Of a stretch of DNA of 37,238 nucleotides, positions 31,369 through 37,238 are shown piece after piece. Below the pieces are notes generated by a model. The model did no database searches. It was not told where the DNA came from and saw only the letters and a program-made list of their open reading frames with translations. Made by a program: the position numbers and the translations under genes. The DNA is from JAFASC01 sp036265935 (GTDB lineage: Bacteria; Pseudomonadota; Alphaproteobacteria; Rhizobiales; Beijerinckiaceae), in the NCBI GenBank assembly GCA_036265935.1, contig DATAOB010000056.1:1-37238 (forward strand), read 5' to 3'. How positions within the stretch are numbered: position 1 is the first letter of the stretch; the number at the start of each line of letters is the position of its first letter.

Positions 31369-33345
31369 ATGGCGCGACACACGCAGCTCACGCAGACACC
31401 GGCGATCGTCACCGCCAATGCGGAACTTGCCGAGCGCTTGCACAAAGTGTGGGAGACCGAGCCCGGGATCAAAGGCTTTCTCGGCACCGTCGATCATAAA
31501 GAGATCGGCATTCGCTACATCGTCACATCTTTCATCTTCCTGCTGATCGGCGGAGTCGAGGCGCTGATCCTGCGCGTGCAGCTGGCGCAACCCGACCTGC
31601 ATGTGCTCTCGCCGGAGCAATACAACCAGCTGTTCACGATGCATGGCGTGTCGATGATCTTCCTCTATGCCATGCCGGTGCTGACCGGATTCAGCAATTA
31701 TCTCTGGCCGCTTCTGCTCGGCGCGCGCGACACGGCGCTGCCGCGCGTGAACGCGCTTTCTTACTGGCTTTATCTGTTCTCCGGCCTGTTCATCTATGCG
31801 AGCTTCTTTATGGGTCACGCGCCGAATGACGGCTGGTTCAACTACGTGCCCTATGCAAACCGACAATACAATCCCGGTCCGAATATCGATTTCTACTCGC
31901 TGGGGATGATCTTCCTCGGCATCTCGACGACGGTGAGCTCGGCGAACTTCGTCGTCACCGCGATGCGGACACGCGCCGCGGGCATGTCGATCAACCGGAT
32001 CCCGATTCTGGTTTGGGGCACGCTGACGTCGTCGGTCGCAAACCTTATCGTCATACCCGCGGTGAGTCTGGCGTTCTTTCTGCTCTATCTCGATCGCAAT
32101 TACGGCACCAAATTTTTCCAGCCGCAATCGGGCGGCCAGCCGCTCTTATGGCAGCACCTCTTCTGGATTTTCGCGCATCCATGGGTCTACGCCATCGTGT
32201 TGCCGGCGATGGGCATGGTCTCCGACGGATTGCCGATCTTCTGCCGGCGGCCGCTCGTCGGCTACACGCTGGTTGCGCTGTCGACGATGGCGACGATGGC
32301 GATCGGTTTCGGGGTTTGGACGCACCACATGTTCGCGACCGGCATGTCCGATCTGGCGCTGTCCTTCTTCAGCGGCGTGTCGATCATCATCGCGGTACCG
32401 AGCGCGGTCGCCGTCTTCGCCTGGATCGCGACGATCTGGACGGGCCGGCCGGTCTTCACCGCGGCGTTCCACTTCTTCGCTGGAATGATCGCGCTGTTCG
32501 TGATCGGCGGCGTCTCAGGCTTCATGACTGGATCGGTGCCGGTCGATTGGCAATTGACCGACACGTACTTCGTCGTCGCGCATCTGCATTACGTTTTGAT
32601 CGGAATCAACGTCTTTCCGGTCGTCGGTGCGATCTACATGTGGTTCCCCAAGGTCACCGGGAAATTCCTCGACGAGCGCCTCGGCAAGCTGAATTTTTGG
32701 CTGATGTTCGTCGGCTTCAATCTTGCGTTCTTCCCAATGCACATCAGCGGCCTGCTCGGCATGCCGCGGCGCATCTACACCTATCCGCACGATGTCGGCT
32801 GGTCGGCGTGGAACCTGATCACGTCCATTGGCGCGTTTCTGTTTGCGATCGGCGTGCTTTTGCTCTTCCACAATATTGCGGTCAGCCTGAGACGCGGCAA
32901 ACATGCCGGCGCCAATCCGTGGGACGGCGGCACGCTCGAATGGGCAATTCCCTCGCCGCCGCCGCCGTATAATTTCGTCGTGCTGCCAACCGTCGCGAGC
33001 CGGCATCCACTCTGGGAGGACCGGCTCGACGATGCGCCCGGCCGCTCACGGCTCGATACCGGGCTCGCACTCGACAAGGGCCGGCAGATGCTGGGGACGA
33101 GCGTCGTCGACGCTGAGCCCGCCGTGATCCTGCAAATGCCGTTCGACTCATACGCGCCGTTCACGCTCGCTGTCGGCACGACGATCATCTTCGTCGGCAT
33201 GCTCTACCGCTCCTGGCCGGGAATGGCGGCGGGCGCGATCATCACCGGCATCGCGCTTCTGTTGTGGCTCTGGCCCGGACGTTTGCGCGAGGGCTCGCCG
33301 GAAGCGGCCAACGAGCCGCCCTTCGCGGAGCCGGACCATGTCTGA
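31369..33345 (+). CDS. Cytochrome c oxidase subunit I (CoxN-like heme-copper oxidase)
   Basis: The 658-residue catalytic subunit shows heme a ligands His92 and His407, heme a3 His405 (AHLHYV), CuB ligands His270, His319 and His320 (WTHHMF) and the cross-linked Tyr274 in HPWVY. It is therefore an oxygen reductase, not a nitric oxide reductase. Unlike standard A1 oxidases, Glu of HPEVY is Trp272 and the K-channel lysine of the IAVPTGIK motif is Ala348 (IAVPSAVA); Asp121 of the D-channel mouth is present. It does not have the A2 motif YSHP either (FAHP). The C-terminus adds further helices and a charged tail. It overlaps subunit III by eight bases. Confidence 0.95.
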   Translation: MARHTQLTQTPAIVTANAELAERLHKVWETEPGIKGFLGTVDHKEIGIRYIVTSFIFLLIGGVEALILRVQLAQPDLHVLSPEQYNQLFTMHGVSMIFLYAMPVLTGFSNYLWPLLLGARDTALPRVNALSYWLYLFSGLFIYASFFMGHAPNDGWFNYVPYANRQYNPGPNIDFYSLGMIFLGISTTVSSANFVVTAMRTRAAGMSINRIPILVWGTLTSSVANLIVIPAVSLAFFLLYLDRNYGTKFFQPQSGGQPLLWQHLFWIFAHPWVYAIVLPAMGMVSDGLPIFCRRPLVGYTLVALSTMATMAIGFGVWTHHMFATGMSDLALSFFSGVSIIIAVPSAVAVFAWIATIWTGRPVFTAAFHFFAGMIALFVIGGVSGFMTGSVPVDWQLTDTYFVVAHLHYVLIGINVFPVVGAIYMWFPKVTGKFLDERLGKLNFWLMFVGFNLAFFPMHISGLLGMPRRIYTYPHDVGWSAWNLITSIGAFLFAIGVLLLFHNIAVSLRRGKHAGANPWDGGTLEWAIPSPPPPYNFVVLPTVASRHPLWEDRLDDAPGRSRLDTGLALDKGRQMLGTSVVDAEPAVILQMPFDSYAPFTLAVGTTIIFVGMLYRSWPGMAAGAIITGIALLLWLWPGRLREGSPEAANEPPFAEPDHV

Positions 33346-33955
33346 CGTCGCGCTCCACAGATCGGACGAGATACGCGCGCCGGCGCTGCCGGTCGGCAGC
33401 ATCGGCAATCAGGCCTCCGGCTATTTCGGTGTCTGGTGGGTGATCATCACCGAGGCGTCGCTCTTCATCTACCTGATCTTCGGCTACGCCTATTGCGCGA
33501 TGCAGTTTCCCGGCAAATGGCCGCCATCCGGCCCGCCGGAGCTCACCCTGGCTTTGCCCGATACCCTCATCCTCATCTTGAGCAGCGTCGCCGTCGCGCT
33601 TGGCGAGCACGCGATCAAGCAGGGAAAGCGCGCGCGTTTGACGCTCGGCCTCGTCGTCGGTTTTGTACTCGGCATCGTGTTTGTCGCAATCCAGCTGAAG
33701 GAATGGGCGAGCCGGGGCACGACCCTGGCGAGCAATCTCTATTATTCCTTCTATTTCACCACGACCGGCTTCCATATGGCGCATGTCGTGGTCGGTATTC
33801 TGATACTTGGCGCGCTCACCATCTGGTCAGCGCTCGGCAAGTTCGATTCGGTGCGCAACTCCCCTGTTTCGATCGGCGCGCTCTATTGGCATTTCGTCGA
33901 CGCGGTGTGGATCGTGCTGTTCACGACCTATTACATCGTGCCGCGGTTGAAGTGA
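33338..33955 (+). CDS. Cytochrome c oxidase subunit III
   Basis: The 205-residue membrane protein has about five hydrophobic helices, with WWVIITEASLFIYLIFGYAY near residue 35, LALPDTLILILSSVAVALGEHAI, SFYFTTTGFHMAHVVVGILIL and the closing YWHFVDAVWIVLFTTYYIVP. GFHMAHV and YWHFVDAVW are the characteristic subunit III motifs. It stabilises the catalytic core and supports proton uptake. Its ATG overlaps the end of the subunit I gene by eight bases and the next gene follows after three bases, so it lies within the oxidase operon. It is shorter than classical seven-helix subunit III. Confidence 0.94.
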   Translation: MSDVALHRSDEIRAPALPVGSIGNQASGYFGVWWVIITEASLFIYLIFGYAYCAMQFPGKWPPSGPPELTLALPDTLILILSSVAVALGEHAIKQGKRARLTLGLVVGFVLGIVFVAIQLKEWASRGTTLASNLYYSFYFTTTGFHMAHVVVGILILGALTIWSALGKFDSVRNSPVSIGALYWHFVDAVWIVLFTTYYIVPRLK

Positions 33956-33958
33956 GCC

Positions 33959-34411
33959 ATGGCTGAGAGCGTCTCACCTCTGGTTATGGTCGAGCATCCG
34001 GCGCCGCACCGGCACCGGGTAGGGATTCCCATCCTGATCTTCGGCGCGTTTGTCGGACCTATCGCGTGGGGACTGCATCTCCTCGCCAATAGCGCGATTG
34101 CCGGACAGGTCTGCTATCCCGGAGCCGCACCGCTCATGACGCGCCCGCCGAGCGAAACGCTCCTGCGCGTGCTGCTGGCGGCGAGCGGCCTTGTCGCGAT
34201 TGGGCTTGCGCTGGTCGGCACATATGTCGCTTATCGCTCCTGGCGGATGACGCGCGAGGAGAGCGAGGGTTCGCATCACGATTTGATCGAAGTCGGCGAG
34301 GGACGCACGCGCTTCTTCGCCTTCGCCGGTTTGTTCTCGAGTCTGGTTTTTGCGCTCGTGATCTTCTGCGATACGGTTTCGGTTGTGATGGTGCCGCTAT
34401 GCGCGAAGTAA
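33959..34411 (+). CDS. Membrane protein of the oxidase operon
   Basis: The 150-residue protein has a histidine-rich N-terminus (HPAPHRHR), then about three membrane helices: ILIFGAFVGPIAWGLHLLAN near 25-45, LLRVLLAASGLVAIGLALVGTYVAY near 70-92, and FFAFAGLFSSLVFALVIF near 120-138. I do not recognise a named family, but position inside the operon suggests a small oxidase subunit or assembly factor. It starts three bases after subunit III and overlaps the cytochrome c gene by 13 bases. GLHLL and the histidine cluster could bind metal or heme, but that is speculation. Confidence 0.7.
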   Translation: MAESVSPLVMVEHPAPHRHRVGIPILIFGAFVGPIAWGLHLLANSAIAGQVCYPGAAPLMTRPPSETLLRVLLAASGLVAIGLALVGTYVAYRSWRMTREESEGSHHDLIEVGEGRTRFFAFAGLFSSLVFALVIFCDTVSVVMVPLCAK

Positions 34412-34773
34412 CAATCATTGCCAAAGTGGGTGGGATGCTTTGCCTCGGGCTCGCGCTTGCCGGTTGCAATGTCTTCGGCTCGAGCCAAGCCTCCGATGCG
34501 CAAAAGCGCGGCGCCGATCTCATCGTCGCGAATGGCTGCTCGACGTGTCACTCGATTCCCGGCATTGCGGGCGCACGCGGCAATGTCGGGCCACCGCTCG
34601 ATCATATCGGCACACGCGTGTTCATCGCCGGGATGCTGCGCAACACGCCCGAGAATATGGTGCGCTGGCTGAAAAACCCGCAGGCCGTCATTCCCGGCAA
34701 TGCAATGCCGAACATGAATCTCAACGACGCGCAGGCGCGCGATATCACGGCGTATCTTGCCGAACTCCGCTGA
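34399..34773 (+). CDS. Lipoprotein cytochrome c (class I)
   Basis: The 124-residue protein has a lipoprotein signal with lipobox LAGC (Cys23), so it should be anchored to a membrane on the periplasmic side. The mature part has one heme site, CSTCH (Cys47, Cys50, His51), PPLDHIG and a methionine in GNAMPNMNL as likely sixth ligand, ending in a DITAYLAEL helix. It resembles the C-terminal domain of subunit II in the same operon. It probably carries electrons to or within the oxidase. The gene overlaps the preceding membrane-protein gene by 13 bases and appears to be the last gene of the operon. Confidence 0.92.
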   Translation: MREVTIIAKVGGMLCLGLALAGCNVFGSSQASDAQKRGADLIVANGCSTCHSIPGIAGARGNVGPPLDHIGTRVFIAGMLRNTPENMVRWLKNPQAVIPGNAMPNMNLNDAQARDITAYLAELR

Positions 34774-34853
34774 GATTAACCGCGCCGCGGCCTGACGCTT
34801 GCGCCGGCGGGCCGGGCGCGCCACAAACCGTCCCACCTATCGCGGACAAGCCC

Positions 34854-35864
34854 ATGATCTACCGCAAGCTCGGTGCGAGCGGCCTTGATGTCTCCGTCAT
34901 CTGCCTCGGCACGATGATGTTCGGCGGCCGCACGGATGAAGCCGTCGCAACGCAAATCGTCGCCAATGCGCGCGATTCAGGTGTGAATTTCATCGACACC
35001 GCCGACGCCTACGGCGAGGGTATTTCCGAAGAAATCACCGGCCGCGCCATTGCCGCGGACCGCGATCGCTGGGTGCTCGCGACCAAGGTCGGCAATCAGA
35101 TCGGCCAGGGAGTCAACCGCAAGGGGCTGTCGCGCAAATGGCTGTTCGAGGCGCTCGACTTCAGCCTCAAGCGTCTCGGGACCGGTTACGTCGACATTTA
35201 CTACCTGCATAAAGAGGATCACGACACGCCGCTCGACGAGACGGTCGGCGCCATCGCCGATCTCGTCCGCGCCGGAAAGATCCGGCATTTCGGCGTCTCC
35301 AACCACCGCGCCTGGCGCGTCGCCGAAATCTGCAACATCTGCGACCAGATGGGCATCGGCCGCCCGGTGGTGGGCCAGCCCTATTACAACGCGATGAACC
35401 GCATGCCGGAGGTCGAGCATCTCCCGGCCTGCGGCTTCTATGGGCTCGGCGTCGTGCCTTACAGCCCGCTGGCGCGCGGCGTGCTCACCGGCAAGTACGA
35501 GCCGGGCGCCCCGCCGCCGGAGGACACCCGTGCCGGGCGCAGCGACAAGCGCATGATGCAGACGGAGTGGCGCGATGAGTCGCTGTGGCTCGCCCGCGTG
35601 ATCAAAGCGCATGCTGAATCGCGCGGCATGACCGCCGGGCAATTCGCGCTGAACTGGGTGTTGAACAACCAGTATGTCACCTCGGTGATCGCCGGCCCGC
35701 GCACGATGGAGCAGTGGACCGAGTATCTCGGTGCACTCGATCATGAGTTCACGGCCGAGGACGAAGCTTTCGTCGATGGCCTCGTCGCCGCCGGCCATCC
35801 TTCAACGCCAGGCTTCAACGACCCCGCCTACCCGATCGAGGGCCGACTGCCTCGTACGGGTTAA
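34854..35864 (+). CDS. Aldo/keto reductase
   Basis: The 336-residue protein begins MIYRKLGASGLDVSVICLGTMMFGG, the entry strand of the AKR barrel. The catalytic tetrad is visible: Asp and Tyr in FIDTADAYGEG, Lys in LATKVG and His in DIYYLHKEDHD. GVSNHRAWRVAEI, VVPYSPLARGVLTGKY and the NADPH-binding VIAGPRTMEQW follow. It resembles the YghZ/Tas-type AKRs that reduce aldehydes with NADPH; the substrate is unknown. The ATG at 34854 is used because it matches the family start, although the frame is open for 400 bases upstream over the cytochrome c gene. It is 80 bases past that gene and may be separate. Confidence 0.94.
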   Translation: MIYRKLGASGLDVSVICLGTMMFGGRTDEAVATQIVANARDSGVNFIDTADAYGEGISEEITGRAIAADRDRWVLATKVGNQIGQGVNRKGLSRKWLFEALDFSLKRLGTGYVDIYYLHKEDHDTPLDETVGAIADLVRAGKIRHFGVSNHRAWRVAEICNICDQMGIGRPVVGQPYYNAMNRMPEVEHLPACGFYGLGVVPYSPLARGVLTGKYEPGAPPPEDTRAGRSDKRMMQTEWRDESLWLARVIKAHAESRGMTAGQFALNWVLNNQYVTSVIAGPRTMEQWTEYLGALDHEFTAEDEAFVDGLVAAGHPSTPGFNDPAYPIEGRLPRTG

Positions 35865-35954
35865 GCGGAGCCGACAATTTCTCGTCGGCTAACTTGTTCG
35901 TGCGCAAGCTTTTGTTCACGGGTCGCGCCTTACATTGGTGTACCCTGGAGAAGC

Positions 35955-36503
35955 ATGGCTGCGCCAACGATGATCTCAAGCGGCTCCGATTTTGAGCGGG
36001 CCGGCGCGGCTGGTGGCGCTGCGCCGCTGAACACCCGCGCCTCCGCGCTGGTCAATCCGGCGTCCCGCCTCGCTAACGATTATCTCAATCTTTTCAACGA
36101 GATCGTGATGCTGATCGAGCAGCTTCCGTCGATGCCGGAGCTGATCGACGACGTTTTCGCCTGGCGGCCAACGACGTACCAGGACTATTTCACCCGCTCG
36201 ATCCTGCCCGGCCGCGGCTCGGCCCTCGAGGCTTATGCGGCGCTCAGCCAGACCTTCCGCCGCGACTTCGAGGCGATCGTTGAGGAGCTCGATCGCATGG
36301 CGGTCGGCGCCATCGCCGCGATCCGCCGGCACCACAAGACGAAGGGCAACGCCGAGCTCAACACACTCGCCGGTCTCTGCACCCGCTCGGGCGAAAAGAT
36401 GCGCGAAGTCCTCGATCGCGCGACGAAGCTCGTGAATTACGGTCCGGGTACGGGCGGTGAGGCGCCGCAGACCAATGCCGACCGGCTGATGCTGGCGAAC
36501 TGA
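35955..36503 (+). CDS. Hypothetical helical protein
   Basis: The 182-residue soluble protein has a low-complexity start (MAAPTMISSGSDFERAGAAG), then helices: LANDYLNLFNEIVMLIEQLP, PELIDDVFAWRPTTYQDYF, ALSQTFRRDFEAIVEELDRMAVGAIAAIRR and REVLDRATKLVNYG. A CTGGAG ribosome site precedes the ATG. No signal peptide, membrane helix or catalytic motif is seen. I do not recognise the family; the helix pattern could be a bundle or structural protein. The stop lies four bases before the convergent HxlR gene end. Confidence 0.7.
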   Translation: MAAPTMISSGSDFERAGAAGGAAPLNTRASALVNPASRLANDYLNLFNEIVMLIEQLPSMPELIDDVFAWRPTTYQDYFTRSILPGRGSALEAYAALSQTFRRDFEAIVEELDRMAVGAIAAIRRHHKTKGNAELNTLAGLCTRSGEKMREVLDRATKLVNYGPGTGGEAPQTNADRLMLAN

Positions 36504-36507
36504 ACGT

Positions 36508-36878
36508 CTATTCGGCGGCGATCCTTCCGGCCGGGAGCGGGACATCCCTGAGGTGGCGCGCGCCCCAATCACGGATCGCCGCGACGACCGGAACAAAGCT
36601 TCGGCCTTTGGCGGTCAGGCGATATTCCACCTTCGGCGGCATCAGCCCGTAAGCCTTGCGATCGACGAGGCCGCTTTCGGTCAGCGCCTTCAATTCGCGG
36701 CTTAAGACGCGGGGCGCGATTTCCCGGGTGCCTTCCAAACCGCGCAGCAGACCGCTTCTGATCTGGCTGTAGCGAAGCGCACCTTCTTTCAAATCCCAGA
36801 CGATCCGCAGCTTGTATTTGCCGCCGATAATTTTTTGGAACGCAGCGACGGGGCAAGCGTGTTCGGTTGCTCTTGCAT
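36508..36878 (-). pseudogene. HxlR-family transcription regulator, N-terminus frameshifted
   Basis: The winged-helix regulator is readable from the conserved cysteine on: CPVAAFQKIIGGKYKLRIVW, then ALRYSQIRSGLLRG, APRVLSRELKALTESGLVDRK and PPKVEYRLTAKGRSF. No in-frame ATG, GTG or TTG exists before that cysteine (codon at 36855-36853); a stop lies a few codons earlier. The only good start, ATG at 36878, encodes MQEQPNT and is one base out of register with the rest, so one base appears lost near 36857. A TTG at 36792 could yield a shortened protein without the first helix. HxlR proteins sense aldehydes or redox through the cysteine and usually control a divergent gene, here the one starting at 37002. 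Confidence 0.78.
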
Positions 36879-37001
36879 GATCGCGCCCGCTTTTTAAGAC
36901 GGTTCACGCTATCCATTTTGTCCATACTTGCCAAACTGCTCATGCCGGCACCAGATCAACACACGCAACGGACCGCCGCGGACGCAACGAGGAGCAGGCA
37001 G

Positions 37002-37238
37002 ATGAAACAATTTCTCATAAAATACCACTTGACGAACGGTACGCCGGACGCGTGGCATCAGGACGTCGCGGAATTCATTGCCGCTTTGGATGGCGATCCC
37101 GATCTCAAGGGGCGAATTTCATATCGCGTGATGAAAATTAAGGACGGCTCGGATTACTACCACATCGCATCGCCTGCCGATGACGATGCTGTCAAAACGC
37201 TGCAGCAGCGCGATTTCTTCAAAGCCTACACGGAGAAA
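37002..37238 (+). CDS. Small hypothetical protein, truncated by the window edge
   Basis: The frame opens at an ATG with AGGAG nine bases upstream and runs 79 codons to the end of the window without a stop. It starts MKQFLIKYHLTNGTPDAWHQ and has VAEFIAALDGDPDLKGRISY and DYYHIASPADDDAV. The alternation of strand and helix suggests a dimeric alpha-beta barrel of the monooxygenase-like type, but that is a guess. It is divergent from the HxlR gene with about 120 bases between and is the probable target of that regulator. Confidence 0.65.
   Translation, partial: MKQFLIKYHLTNGTPDAWHQDVAEFIAALDGDPDLKGRISYRVMKIKDGSDYYHIASPADDDAVKTLQQRDFFKAYTEK

Noticed and set aside
32161..32412. Nitric oxide reductase identity for the subunit I gene, given the altered channel motifs
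   Set aside because: The cross-linked tyrosine in HPWVY and CuA-bearing subunit II are present, which marks an oxygen-reducing oxidase.
36903..36930. Candidate HxlR operator or promoter in the divergent gap (TCCAT repeated nine bases apart)
   Set aside because: The repeat is only five bases and no convincing -35/-10 pair was found; evidence is too weak to list as a site.

Overview
The window looks like a chromosomal segment of an alphaproteobacterium of the order Hyphomicrobiales (Bradyrhizobiaceae/Xanthobacteraceae-like). The grounds are high GC, dense short operons, a homospermidine synthase, the YebC-RuvC pair, a CoxMNOP-like second aa3 oxidase, and the GTCATTGCGA... and GTCATGGCCGG... 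palindromic repeats typical of that group. All family calls were made by eye from translations; no database was searched. No tRNA, rRNA, CRISPR array, transposase or prophage was seen, and no gene-free stretch exceeds 300 bases.

Layout. 1-2300 (+): the tail of an unknown gene, a CitE-like lyase, YebC and RuvC (without ruvAB). 2372-3805 (-): homospermidine synthase. 3957-4965 (+): a YghA-like SDR broken by a frameshift, with its ribosome site inside a hairpin. 4972-6940 (-): a palindromic repeat, pyruvate kinase and a secreted DUF1036 protein. 7082-7750 (-): a small secreted protein and a TusA sulfurtransferase. 7795-12775 (+): a molybdenum-cofactor operon with a degenerate MoeA-like protein, a MoeA-PBP fusion, MobB and canonical MoeA. 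12782-14776 (-): a membrane KAP-like P-loop NTPase. 14929-17100 (+): glyS carrying an in-frame palindromic repeat and a second repeat at its 3' end. 17193-25184 (-): PrfC, an RND pump with its adaptor, a CsbD-like protein and two SDRs. 25398-28702 (+): a circularly permuted ATP-grasp, alpha-E and transglutaminase-like operon. 28791-29793 (+): an orphan protein, a stand-alone Lrp ligand domain and an Ivy-type lysozyme inhibitor. 29814-34773 (+): a PCu(A)C copper chaperone followed by a cytochrome c oxidase operon (II-I-III, a membrane protein, a lipo-cytochrome c). 34854-37238: an aldo/keto reductase, an unknown helical protein, an HxlR regulator with a frameshifted N-terminus, and a divergent gene cut by the window edge.

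How the genes work together. The Moco operon would activate molybdate, insert it and convert the cofactor to the dinucleotide, and the divergent TusA may supply sulfur. The chaperone beside the CuA-containing oxidase suggests local copper delivery. The ATP-grasp/alpha-E/transglutaminase genes form a known but functionally obscure peptide-related cluster, here without the often associated Anbu protease and with serine in place of the transglutaminase cysteine. I did not find a clearly new system. The best leads are that inactive-looking transglutaminase, the three MoeA-fold proteins in one operon, repeat DNA translated inside glyS, the oxidase subunit I lacking the standard D- and K-channel residues, and three separate apparent frameshifts.
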